Shown here piece after piece: positions 37,936-45,870 of a DNA stretch of 64,000 nt. Origin of the DNA: Neoasaia chiangmaiensis (GTDB taxonomy: Bacteria > Pseudomonadota > Alphaproteobacteria > Acetobacterales > Acetobacteraceae); the NCBI RefSeq assembly GCF_002005465.1, contig NZ_CP014691.1, forward strand, positions 1,674,001 to 1,738,000, in the 5' to 3' direction. The translations under genes were made by a program, and so were the position numbers. Each line of letters opens with the position of its first letter. Positions within the stretch are counted from its first letter, which is position 1. The notes under the pieces were generated by a model, which was not told the origin of the DNA, made no database searches, and saw only the letters and a list, made by a program, of their open reading frames with translations.

Positions 37936-38492
37936 GCGGCGGCCTTGTCCGGAATCTCCGCCGGGAAACGGCGCGCGATCTCATCGCCGGTATATTGCGC
38001 GACCCAGCCGGTCGTGTCCGTGAACACGCGCAGCGCCACCACATCCGGCGCAAGTCCCGCATCGAACCAGTGCGGGATACCCGCCGGGACGGAGATCAGG
38101 TCCCCCTGCGTGCACAGGACGGAATAGACCTTGCTGTCGATATGCAGGACGAACGCACCCTGCCCATGGACGAAGAAGCGCACCTCGTCCTCGCTATGGG
38201 TATGTTCGGACAGGAACTTGTCCCGCAGGGCGGACAGATCGGGCGTGCGCGCGTTGATGCGCACCACGTCCGCCGAACCGGCGCCCGTCTCGCCCATCAG
38301 GCCGTCCAGATAGGGGCGATAGGCGTCCAGCACCGTATCGGCATCGGCGTCCTTCGGCGGGACGACCGGCGCGTCCCATCGCTCGAAGCGAATGCCCAGA
38401 GGCTGCAACGTCTCGGCGATCTGGCGCGGTCGGTCCGTATCGAGCAGCTTCGTCTCGGGTGCGTCATCACGATAGATGGTCAGTCGGCTCAT
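37932..38492 (-). CDS. mtnD: Acireductone dioxygenase
   Basis: Oxidises acireductone to the 2-keto acid precursor of methionine (Fe form) or an off-pathway product (Ni form). The 186-residue cupin has the metal-binding segment H-T-H-S-E-D-E-V-R-F-F with two histidines and a glutamate, and the last histidine in G-I-P-H-W-F-D. It overlaps mtnB at its start and mtnC at its end by four bases each. Confidence 0.95.
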   Translation of the reverse strand: MSRLTIYRDDAPETKLLDTDRPRQIAETLQPLGIRFERWDAPVVPPKDADADTVLDAYRPYLDGLMGETGAGSADVVRINARTPDLSALRDKFLSEHTHSEDEVRFFVHGQGAFVLHIDSKVYSVLCTQGDLISVPAGIPHWFDAGLAPDVVALRVFTDTTGWVAQYTGDEIARRFPAEIPDKAAA

Positions 38493-39103
38493 TGTTTCCG
38501 CCTTTCCAACTCACAGGCCAACAGGAATTCCAGACCTTCCAGCCGCGCCAGGGCGGTCGGCATGTCCGGCCCCCAGACATAGACACCATGCCCACGAATC
38601 ACATAGCCGCCGGGCATTTTTCCCAAAAAAGGCGCCACAGTCGCCGCAAGGCGGGCGATGTCCTGATCGTTGTCGAAGATCGGCACATCGATGCTCGTCG
38701 CGTGCGTCTTCTGGCCTTCGAAGACCTTGAGCACCTCGTAATCCGTCAAACGGATCGCCGGGGCGGTCGCCGCCATCGATAGTACCGTCGCCGCCACCGA
38801 ATGACCGTGCAGCACGGCGCCGGCACGTGGATCGTGCGCGTAGATCTGCGTGTGCAGGAGCGTCTCCGCGCTGGCCCGCTGCCCGTCCGCGCGTGGGCGG
38901 CCCGCCGGATCGATCTCGATCACGTCGTCCTCGGTCAGGAAACCCTTGTGGCCCCCGGAACGCGTGATCGCGATCCGCCCGTCGGCCAGCCGGCGGCTGA
39001 TATTGCCCGCCGTGGCCGGCACCCATCCGCGCTGATCCATCCGCTGGCCCGCGCGCACGATATCCTGTGCCGCCTGTCGCCAGGCGGTGTCATGCTCCAA
39101 CAT
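38489..39103 (-). CDS. mtnB: Methylthioribulose-1-phosphate dehydratase
   Basis: Dehydrates methylthioribulose 1-phosphate in methionine salvage. The 204-residue protein belongs to the class II aldolase/adducin fold: A-T-A-G-N-I-S near residue 29, S-G-G-H-K-G near 48, the zinc-binding pair H-G-H-S near residue 98 and a third histidine in I-R-G-H-G-V-Y. mtnA and mtnN or mtnP, needed for the upstream steps, are not in this window. It begins 12 bases after tatA. Confidence 0.94.
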   Translation of the reverse strand: MLEHDTAWRQAAQDIVRAGQRMDQRGWVPATAGNISRRLADGRIAITRSGGHKGFLTEDDVIEIDPAGRPRADGQRASAETLLHTQIYAHDPRAGAVLHGHSVAATVLSMAATAPAIRLTDYEVLKVFEGQKTHATSIDVPIFDNDQDIARLAATVAPFLGKMPGGYVIRGHGVYVWGPDMPTALARLEGLEFLLACELERRKQ

Positions 39104-39115
39104 GCCGAACGGGCG

Positions 39116-39388
39116 TTACGAGCGCGGCTGACCCGACGGGGTCGTGTTCGGCGCGGTATAGCTCGGCGCCTGGGTATAACCGTGCGGGTTCGGCGCGGGG
39201 ATCTGGCCGTTCGGCGGCGCGGCGTGGTTGCCGTTCTCCAGCGACTCGTCGTCCGCCATATTCTTCTTGAACGATTTGATGCCCTTGGCAAAATCGCCCA
39301 TCAGCCCGCTGATCTTGCTGCCGCCGCCGAAAAGGACGAGCACGACGGCAAGCACGACCATCCAATGCAGGGGACTCATGCTACCCAT
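39116..39388 (-). CDS. tatA: Sec-independent protein translocase TatA
   Basis: A 90-residue membrane protein that lines the twin-arginine translocon. One N-terminal helix (about residues 8-20, with L-V-L-F-G-G-G-S-K) leads into an amphipathic helix ([15 protein letters not shown]) and a low-complexity polar tail. GAGGAG is 8 bases before the ATG. tatB and tatC are not adjacent, so TatA is encoded apart from them or the locus is split. The Tat-type signal of the dehydrogenase small subunit in this window is a possible customer. Confidence 0.93.
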   Translation of the reverse strand: MGSMSPLHWMVVLAVVLVLFGGGSKISGLMGDFAKGIKSFKKNMADDESLENGNHAAPPNGQIPAPNPHGYTQAPSYTAPNTTPSGQPRS

Positions 39389-39439
39389 AATTCAATCTCC
39401 TCGCGGCGGTTGTGGCCGACATGGCCCGCGATCAACCTC

Positions 39440-39955
39440 TCACATGGCGCGATGTGCGGCATCTTGCAAGCTCGCCACATCATCGAGTGTGCGCGGCGCG
39501 ATGAATCCGTAGGTCGGATACGGTCTGCGCCCGATCGTATGGATCGGCGCCCAATAGACGCGCACCAGCGACCAGTCGTTCGCCGGCGACACATCCACGA
39601 CCGGCGCTGCGCGGTCGATCCGCCCCGGCTCCCAGTTGGCGTGCTCCACCAGAATCTCGCGCGGCGCCACCAGACGCCGCACGATGGAGACATGCCCGCT
39701 CGGCAGGCGCCCCGTTGCGCGAAACACCAGAACCTCGCCGGGTTGCGGCTGCTGCGAACGGCGGTATTTCCCCGCCGCGCCGCGCCACCAGCTGGCTGCC
39801 GGACCATAAAGCGCGAGGCCGGTGCGGGCACGGGCATATGGCGCGCATTGCAGACGCCCGTTGAAGCTCGCACGGCTGTATTCATAACGTGACGGCCCAC
39901 CGCAGGCAGTCAGCCCACAGAGGGACAACAGGGTTGCCACGCCGAGCCATCTCAT
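39440..39955 (-). CDS. CHAP-domain-like lipoprotein (putative cell-wall amidase)
   Basis: A 171-residue protein with a lipobox L-T-A-C, so a lipidated cysteine at about residue 18. The domain resembles CHAP/NlpC-type cysteine hydrolases: a cysteine in L-Q-C-A-P-Y-A-R-A, then P-G-E-V-L-V-F, a histidine in S-G-H-V-S-I-V, and an asparagine in H-A-N-W. That Cys-His-polar order is the catalytic pattern of these amidases or endopeptidases. Its start overlaps the recX stop by four bases (ATGA). Confidence 0.82.
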   Translation of the reverse strand: MRWLGVATLLSLCGLTACGGPSRYEYSRASFNGRLQCAPYARARTGLALYGPAASWWRGAAGKYRRSQQPQPGEVLVFRATGRLPSGHVSIVRRLVAPREILVEHANWEPGRIDRAAPVVDVSPANDWSLVRVYWAPIHTIGRRPYPTYGFIAPRTLDDVASLQDAAHRAM

Positions 39956-40587
39956 GAGGATTTAAGCATCAGAACACGATCCTCCGCTTCATCGGGGTCC
40001 ATGGCCAGGGCGTTTTCCGCCACGTCCCGCCCGAAACCGTTGCGCGCGAAAACCGCGAGCGCCTTCTGATGCGCCAGGGGATCGGGGGACGGCGCATCCG
40101 GCCGACGGAAAGGCCCGAGCCGCCGCTTGCGCGCCAGAACCAGCGCGGCACCCAGTTCATGATCGCGCGCGTTGTCGTCGGCGCGTTCGCCCAGCGCCTC
40201 GTCCATGGCCGCTTCCAGAACCGGAGCATCGACGCCGCGCTGGCTGAGATGCATCGCCACGGCCCGGCGCGAACGGCCCGAACGCGTAAGGCCGCGGCTC
40301 CGCGACCGCGCGAAGGCGGCGTCGTCCACCGCGCCCAGCCCCGCCATGTCCCTGACGATACGATCGACGACCGGGCGCAGGGCGGAGACCGTTGTCTCGA
40401 TGGCATCCATCGCCGTGCCCGCGCGTTCCGCCCGCTGTGCCCAACGGCGCAGGCGGCGCAGCAGGGCCTGCTCCAGCCCGTGCTCCGTCGTGGCGAAACG
40501 CGCCAGATGCGCGAGCGCGGCCTCACGCAGGCTTGCGGCGTCAGGCACGGGCGGCGGCGTGTCGCAGGGAACGGGCATGGCAGGCAT
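39952..40587 (-). CDS. recX: RecX family regulatory protein
   Basis: RecX limits RecA filament activity. The 211-residue protein has the family's three-helix repeats: a helix set around A-H-L-A-R-F-A-T-T-E-H-G-L-E-Q-A-L-L-R-R-L, then D-D-A-A-F-A-R-S-R-S-R-G-L, and G-R-S-R-R-A-V-A-M-H-L-S-Q-R-G-V. It is longer than E. coli RecX (166) by a linker. recA is not nearby. The start at 40587 is uncertain (another ATG at 40578); an upstream open frame reaches into the SDR promoter. The next gene starts in its stop codon. Confidence 0.82.
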   Translation of the reverse strand: MPAMPVPCDTPPPVPDAASLREAALAHLARFATTEHGLEQALLRRLRRWAQRAERAGTAMDAIETTVSALRPVVDRIVRDMAGLGAVDDAAFARSRSRGLTRSGRSRRAVAMHLSQRGVDAPVLEAAMDEALGERADDNARDHELGAALVLARKRRLGPFRRPDAPSPDPLAHQKALAVFARNGFGRDVAENALAMDPDEAEDRVLMLKSS

Positions 40588-40673
40588 AATGCCACGGATT
40601 CGTGGCGGAAGAATGGCTTTTGTTGCGTTCTGCGACGGGACGCTTGCCCGGCAAGGCAAAGAGGCATTAATTT

Positions 40674-40691
40674 GTTCGATAACTATCGAAC
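40674..40691. promoter_or_regulatory. Perfect 18-bp palindrome upstream of SDR/OYE operon
   Basis: GTTCGATA-AC-TATCGAAC: two 8-base arms around a 2-base centre, 15 bases before the SDR start codon. Its position overlapping the expected promoter or leader fits a repressor operator of the MarR, HxlR or TetR type. No regulator gene is adjacent, so the cognate protein is encoded elsewhere. Confidence 0.72.
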
Positions 40692-40706
40692 CAAGGGAGG
40701 TCGTCG

Positions 40707-41561
40707 ATGAGTGCATCCGATAATGTCTGGTTCATTACCGGCTGTTCGACCGGTTTCGGCCGCGATCTGGCAGGGCTTGTTCTCGAACGCGGCGAGCGTG
40801 CCGTCATCACCGCCCGCAATCTGGCGGCCATCGGCGATTTCGCGGAGAAATACGGCGAGCGCGCGCTGGTCCTGCCGCTGGACGTCACGAATGACGGCCA
40901 GATCACGGCGGCCGTCACCGCCGCGCGGAAGCGATTCGGCCGGATCGACGTGCTGGTGAACAATGCGGGCTACGGCTACCAGTCCTCTGTCGAGGAGGGC
41001 GTGGAAAGCGAAATCCGCGCGATGTTCGACGCCAATGTATTCGGCCTGTTCGCCCTGACGCGCGCCGTACTGCCGGTCATGCGCGCGCAGAAAAGCGGAC
41101 GCATCCTCAACATCACCTCTATCGCGGGGCTGATCGGCTTTCCGTCTTCCGGCTATTATGCGGCCACCAAGCACGCCGTCGAAGGATGGTCGGACGCCCT
41201 TGCCGAGGAGACAGCACCCCTGGGCATCAAGGTGACCTGCGTGGAGCCGGGGCCTTTCCGCACGGACTGGGCCGGGCGCTCCCTTAAGCAGACGCCCAAC
41301 GAGATCGAGGATTATCGGGAAACGGCGGGCGCGCGGCTGGCCGCGACGGCCGGCAACAGCGGCAAGCAGGCGGGCGATCCGCTGCGGGCGGCACAGGCCA
41401 TGATCGACATCGCCCACAGCGATGCGCCGCCGCGCCATTTCGTGCTGGGTCGCTGGGGTTTCGATGCGGTGGTGGATCGCCTCGGCAAGCGACTCGATGA
41501 AATCAGGGCATGGGAGAAGCCCGGCGTGGAGACCGATTTCCCGGCGGAGGCTGCATCATGA
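40707..41561 (+). CDS. Short-chain dehydrogenase/reductase
   Basis: A 284-residue classical SDR. I-T-G-C-S-T-G-F-G is the cofactor loop, V-N-N-A-G-Y-G-Y follows, N-I-T-S-I-A-G supplies the serine, and Y-Y-A-A-T-K-H-A-V-E-G the tyrosine and lysine. The C-terminus is typical of the group acting on ketones or quinone-like substrates. GGGAGG is 8 bases before the ATG, preceded by the perfect palindrome. The start of the old-yellow-enzyme gene overlaps its stop, so the two reductases are made together. Confidence 0.92.
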   Translation: MSASDNVWFITGCSTGFGRDLAGLVLERGERAVITARNLAAIGDFAEKYGERALVLPLDVTNDGQITAAVTAARKRFGRIDVLVNNAGYGYQSSVEEGVESEIRAMFDANVFGLFALTRAVLPVMRAQKSGRILNITSIAGLIGFPSSGYYAATKHAVEGWSDALAEETAPLGIKVTCVEPGPFRTDWAGRSLKQTPNEIEDYRETAGARLAATAGNSGKQAGDPLRAAQAMIDIAHSDAPPRHFVLGRWGFDAVVDRLGKRLDEIRAWEKPGVETDFPAEAAS

Positions 41562-42661
41562 GCCGCCTGTTCCAACCTCTCTCCCTCGGCGCACTCGAAC
41601 TCGCCAATCGCATCGTGATCGCACCGATGTGCCAGTATTCGGCAGAGAACGGCAATGCGACCGACTGGCACATGATCCATCTCGGCACGCTGGCGCAGTC
41701 CGGCGCGGGGCTGTTGATCGTCGAGGCGACAGCCGTGACGCCGGAGGGGCGCATCTCACCCGCCGATCTCGGCCTCTATGATGACGCGAACGAAGCCGCG
41801 CTGGAACGTGTTGTCGAGGCTGCGCGTCGTTACGGCACGACCCCGCTCGCCATCCAGCTGGGTCACGCCGGTCGCAAGGCATCCTGCCGCAAGCCATGGG
41901 ATGGCGGCACGCAGATCGCCCCGGACGCACCCGATGGATGGCAGACGGTGGCACCATCGGCGCTTCCCTTCGCGGACGGCAACGTGGCGCCGGTGGCGCT
42001 GGACGATGCCGGGCTGACACGACTGCGCGATGCTTTCGCGGAAGCGGCCCGGCGCGCGGCGCGACTGGGTTTCGTCGGCATCGAGCTGCATGCAGCCCAC
42101 GGCTATCTGCTGCATCAGTTCCTCTCGCCATTGTCGAACCGGCGAACGGACCGTTATGGCGGCAGTCTGGAGAACCGGCTGCGCTTCCCGCTGGAAGTCT
42201 TCGACGCCATTCGGGAGGTTTTCCCGGCGGACCGCCCGGTCTGGGCACGCGTCTCGGCCACGGACTGGGTGGACGGCGGCTGGGACGTGGACGGCACCAT
42301 CGCCTTCGCCAGGGCGCTGAAGGAACGCGGCGCGGCGGCGATCCATGTCTCCAGCGGCGGCCTCTCCCCGGCGCAGCAAATCCCGGTCGGGCCGGGTTAT
42401 CAGGTGCCGCTGGCCGAAGCGGTCCGCAAGGCCGTCGATCTGCCGGTCATCGCCGTGGGCCTGATTACCGACCCCGAGGAGGCGGAAGCCATCCTGACCG
42501 AGGGGCAGGCCGATGCCATCGGCATCGCCCGCGCCGCGCTCTACGATCCGCGCTGGCCGTGGCATGCGGCCGCGAAACTCGGCGCGCAGATCGACGCACC
42601 GCCGCAATACTGGCGCTCGGAGCCACGCGAATACCGCAACCTGTTCAGGACGAAGCCGTAG
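41558..42661 (+). CDS. NADH:flavin oxidoreductase (old yellow enzyme, YqjM-like)
   Basis: A 367-residue FMN-dependent ene-reductase. M-C-Q-Y-S near residue 24 carries the cysteine of the YqjM group, H-L-G-T-L-A-Q-S-G is near the N-terminus, E-L-H-A-A-H-G-Y-L-L-H-Q-F-L-S-P holds the substrate-binding histidines, and S-N-R-R-T-D-R-Y-G-G-S-L-E-N-R is the family signature. It reduces alkenes next to carbonyls, often for electrophile detoxification. The start overlaps the SDR stop (ATGA). Together the operon looks like a reactive-carbonyl response pair. Confidence 0.94.
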   Translation: MSRLFQPLSLGALELANRIVIAPMCQYSAENGNATDWHMIHLGTLAQSGAGLLIVEATAVTPEGRISPADLGLYDDANEAALERVVEAARRYGTTPLAIQLGHAGRKASCRKPWDGGTQIAPDAPDGWQTVAPSALPFADGNVAPVALDDAGLTRLRDAFAEAARRAARLGFVGIELHAAHGYLLHQFLSPLSNRRTDRYGGSLENRLRFPLEVFDAIREVFPADRPVWARVSATDWVDGGWDVDGTIAFARALKERGAAAIHVSSGGLSPAQQIPVGPGYQVPLAEAVRKAVDLPVIAVGLITDPEEAEAILTEGQADAIGIARAALYDPRWPWHAAAKLGAQIDAPPQYWRSEPREYRNLFRTKP

Positions 42662-42713
42662 GCCGCGAACCCCGAGGTGCGCAGCATGCGCCGCCTCGGG
42701 GGACGATGGCGTT

Positions 42714-43139
42714 TCAGTCGGCCGGGATGAAACGAAGCGTTCCCGCCCGGCGCGCCGGGTGGCCGGTATCGTTGGGGTGGTTGATCCCGTCCGTGACCGG
42801 CACCTCGGCGAAATCGAAGGGGCTTGTCCCGTCCAGACAGGCCACGTTCACGGCATAAAGATTCTGGTCGGAACGCCGCTGGTGATGCGTGTAGATGCCG
42901 CAGCGGGAACAGAAGAAATGCTGTGCCGCGCCGGTGTGGAAGCGGTAGCGCGTCAGCATGTTCTCGCCCTGCGTGATCCTGATGCCGCCCATCTCCACCG
43001 TGGCGACAACGGCGCCGCGCATGCGACAATAGGAGCAGGTGCAGCGCCGGATCGAGTTGAAGCCGTCGCTCAGCGTCACCTCGAAATGCACGGCGCCGCA
43101 ATGGCATTGCCCATGCCGGGTTATCGCATCGTTCGCCAT
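42714..43139 (-). CDS. GFA family protein (glutathione-dependent formaldehyde-activating enzyme-like)
   Basis: A 141-residue zinc protein. Cysteine pairs in G-Q-C-H-C-G-A-V-H-F, C-T-C-S-Y-C and C-S-R-C-G-I-Y match the GFA/Mss4-like fold with two zinc sites. The name comes from one characterised enzyme; most members have unknown substrates. It converges on the old-yellow-enzyme gene. Confidence 0.88.
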   Translation of the reverse strand: MANDAITRHGQCHCGAVHFEVTLSDGFNSIRRCTCSYCRMRGAVVATVEMGGIRITQGENMLTRYRFHTGAAQHFFCSRCGIYTHHQRRSDQNLYAVNVACLDGTSPFDFAEVPVTDGINHPNDTGHPARRAGTLRFIPAD

Positions 43140-43182
43140 GCCGTTCGCACTCCCGTTTCCACCATCATGCCGTCAGATATCT

Positions 43183-44064
43183 CTACATCCCGACCTGAAA
43201 ATGCCGGACCAGCCGTGCACCGACGTTTTCCGGTGCCTCACGGGTTGGAAAATGACCGATTCCGGGCATGACGATGCGCTCGAACGGACCGATGAATTTT
43301 CCTGCAAGCGACTCGCTGATTTCTGGCGGATTGACGCCATCGAGCGCGCCCTGGAAGTAAAGCGCGGGCAGCGCGAGCGTCCTTGTTCTCTCCAGTTTCT
43401 CGTCCAGCCATGTTCCCGCAGGATCCGGTTCGGCTTCGCCCCAGCGGGCGCGATAGCTGTGCAGCGTCACGTCGATCCAGTCGGGATTGTCGAATGACAC
43501 CGCCACCCGTTCGAACGTGGCATCGTCGAACCATCCTGCCGGCGACCATGTCTCCCACATGATGCGCGCGAAGCCTTTGGGGTCCTTGCGCACGGTCTCG
43601 GACCCGATGCGCGTGGCCTGGAGCCAGTGATACCATTGCAGCCGGGCATGCCGGAACGAGGACATGACCCGCCCGCCCAGTTGCGGCGGCGAGGACAGCA
43701 TGGCGATGCGCCCGACCCGCGCCGGCCAGCCGACAGCCAGCGCCGCCGCCGCGCTCGATCCCCAGTCATGCCCGGCCACGAGAAATTCACCGATATCCAG
43801 AGCATCCAGCAGCGCCACGGCGTCGAGGGCCACCATCGTCGTATTTCCGGTGCGCGGCGTATCAGACGCCCGAAAGCGCGTTGTGCCGAAACCGCGGATC
43901 ATCGGCGCGATCGTACGAAATCCTGCCGCATTGAGAACCGGAATCACCGCGTCCCAGGTCGAGGCATCGTCCGGCCAGCCATGAAGCAGCAGCACAACGG
44001 GCGCCTCGGCCGGCCCGTCGTCCCGATAGGCGATGTCAAGCAGGCTGGTCTGGATCGTGGGCAT
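43183..44064 (-). CDS. Alpha/beta hydrolase, epoxide hydrolase-like
   Basis: A 293-residue alpha/beta-hydrolase with L-L-L-H-G-W-P-D near residue 27, the nucleophile elbow G-H-D-W-G-S (aspartate at about residue 100), and the histidine in G-I-G-H-F-P-T near the C-terminus. Two tyrosines that polarise epoxides in this group may be present in the cap (Q-W-Y-H-W and L-H-S-Y-R). Substrate unknown. It lies upstream of the GFA gene on the same strand. Confidence 0.87.
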   Translation of the reverse strand: MPTIQTSLLDIAYRDDGPAEAPVVLLLHGWPDDASTWDAVIPVLNAAGFRTIAPMIRGFGTTRFRASDTPRTGNTTMVALDAVALLDALDIGEFLVAGHDWGSSAAAALAVGWPARVGRIAMLSSPPQLGGRVMSSFRHARLQWYHWLQATRIGSETVRKDPKGFARIMWETWSPAGWFDDATFERVAVSFDNPDWIDVTLHSYRARWGEAEPDPAGTWLDEKLERTRTLALPALYFQGALDGVNPPEISESLAGKFIGPFERIVMPGIGHFPTREAPENVGARLVRHFQVGM

Positions 44065-44171
44065 GGTCGTTCATCCCATGGGACTGTCGAACACCGACAT
44101 GGTCCTGCAACGGGCACCGGATCGAACGGTTCATTGCCCCCGTCCGAAGGGCCGCTCCCGGGACGGGCGCA

Positions 44172-45794
44172 TCATTCATGCAGGCCGGGTGCCTCGCGCC
44201 CGGTGCGCGCGACATACTCCCCGTAACTGCCCTCATAGGAATGCAGGGCGTCGGGCGCCACTTCCAGAACGCGGTTCGACAGCGCCGCCAGAAAATGCCT
44301 GTCATGCGAGACGAAAAGCATCGTGCCTTCATACTCGCGCAGGGAGGTAATCAGCATCTCCTTGGTGGCGATGTCGAGATGGTTCGTGGGTTCGTCGAGC
44401 ACGAGGAAGTTCGGCGGATCGTACAGCATCAGCGCCATCACCAGACGCGCCTTCTCCCCGCCGGACAGCACCCGGCAGACCTTGTCCACGTCCTCGCCCG
44501 TGAAGCCGAAACCACCGGCCAGCCCGCGCAGGGAACTCTGGGCCGCCAGCGGAAAGGCATCGTTCAGCGTTTCCAGCACGGTGCGATCGCCATCCAGCAG
44601 GTCCATGGCATGCTGCGCGAAATAACCCATCTTCACGCTGCCGCCGAGCGTGACAGTGCCGGCATCGGGCGCGCTGGTGCCGGTGACCAGCTTGAGCAGC
44701 GTCGACTTCCCCGCCCCGTTGATGCCCAGCACGCAGATGCGCTCCTGCCGCCGGATCATCAGATCGAGATCCTGATAGATCACGCGGCTGCCATAGCGCT
44801 TGTCCACGCCGCGCAGGGTCGCGACCGTATCGCCCGAGCGCGGCGCGGGCGCGAAAGTAAAGGTGAGCGTCTGGCGGCGGCGGGGCGGCTCCACGCGGTC
44901 GATCTTGTCGAGCTTCTTGACCCGGCTCTGCACCTGCGCGGCGTGCGAGGCGCGCGCCTTGAAGCGTTCGATGAACGCCACTTCCTTGGCCAGCATCGCC
45001 TGCTGGCGCTCGAACTGCGCCTGCTGCTGCTTCTCGTTCTGGTCGCGCTGTTCCTCGTAGAACTCGTAATCGCCCGAGAAACTGCGCAGCGCGCCGCCGT
45101 CGATCTCGATCACCTTGTTGATGACGCGATTCATGAAGGCCCGGTCGTGCGAGGTCAGGAGCAGCGCACCGTCGTGGCCCGCAAGGAATTTCTCCAGCCA
45201 GATCAGGCTCTCGAGGTCGAGATGGTTGCTCGGCTCGTCCAGCAGCATCACGTCGGGCTTCATCAGCAGGATGCGCGCCAGCGCCACGCGCATCTTCCAG
45301 CCGCCGGACAGACGGCCGACATCGCCGTCCATCATCTCCTGCGAGAATCCCAGCCCATGCAGCACCTCGCGCGCACGGCCGTCGAGGGCATAACCGCCGA
45401 GTTCCTCGAACCGGGCCTGAACATCGCCGAAGCGCTCGATGATGGCCTCGAGTTCGTCGAAACGCGCCGGATCGGCCATCGCGGCTTCGAGCGATGCCAG
45501 TTCTGCCCCGACCTCCGCCACCGGACCCGCGCCGTTCATCACCTCGGCGACGGCGCTTCGTCCGGACATCTCGCCGACATCCTGATTGAAGAACCCGACG
45601 GACAGGCCCCGATCGACCAGCACATTGCCCTCATCGGGCTGCTCCTCTCCCGTGACAAGGCGGAACAGCGTCGTCTTGCCCGCCCCGTTCGGCCCGACGA
45701 GACCGATCTTCTCGCCACGTTGCAGGGCGGCGGAAGCCTCGATGAAAATGACCCGATGGCCGTTGCGCTTGCTGATGTTGTCGAGCCGAATCAT
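44172..45794 (-). CDS. ABC-F family ATPase
   Basis: A 540-residue protein with two ABC ATPase domains and no membrane helices. The first domain has G-P-N-G-A-G-K-T-T, L-S-G-G-W-K and L-L-D-E-P-S-N-H-L-D; the second has G-I-N-G-A-G-K-S-T, L-S-G-G-E-K and V-L-D-E-P-T-N-H-L-D. A charged P-site tRNA interaction linker lies between them (about 240-310, with the E-Q-R-D-Q-N-E-K-Q-Q-Q region). ABC-F proteins act on ribosomes in translation control or drug protection. Closest to the Uup/YheS/YbiT type rather than EttA. Confidence 0.93.
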   Translation of the reverse strand: MIRLDNISKRNGHRVIFIEASAALQRGEKIGLVGPNGAGKTTLFRLVTGEEQPDEGNVLVDRGLSVGFFNQDVGEMSGRSAVAEVMNGAGPVAEVGAELASLEAAMADPARFDELEAIIERFGDVQARFEELGGYALDGRAREVLHGLGFSQEMMDGDVGRLSGGWKMRVALARILLMKPDVMLLDEPSNHLDLESLIWLEKFLAGHDGALLLTSHDRAFMNRVINKVIEIDGGALRSFSGDYEFYEEQRDQNEKQQQAQFERQQAMLAKEVAFIERFKARASHAAQVQSRVKKLDKIDRVEPPRRRQTLTFTFAPAPRSGDTVATLRGVDKRYGSRVIYQDLDLMIRRQERICVLGINGAGKSTLLKLVTGTSAPDAGTVTLGGSVKMGYFAQHAMDLLDGDRTVLETLNDAFPLAAQSSLRGLAGGFGFTGEDVDKVCRVLSGGEKARLVMALMLYDPPNFLVLDEPTNHLDIATKEMLITSLREYEGTMLFVSHDRHFLAALSNRVLEVAPDALHSYEGSYGEYVARTGREAPGLHE

Positions 45795-45870
45795 GGGGCC
45801 TCAGGAACTGGAAATGAATTTGGCCGCCTCAAGACCACGCCTGCCGGAGCACGGCAAGGCGGAAGGCGCA

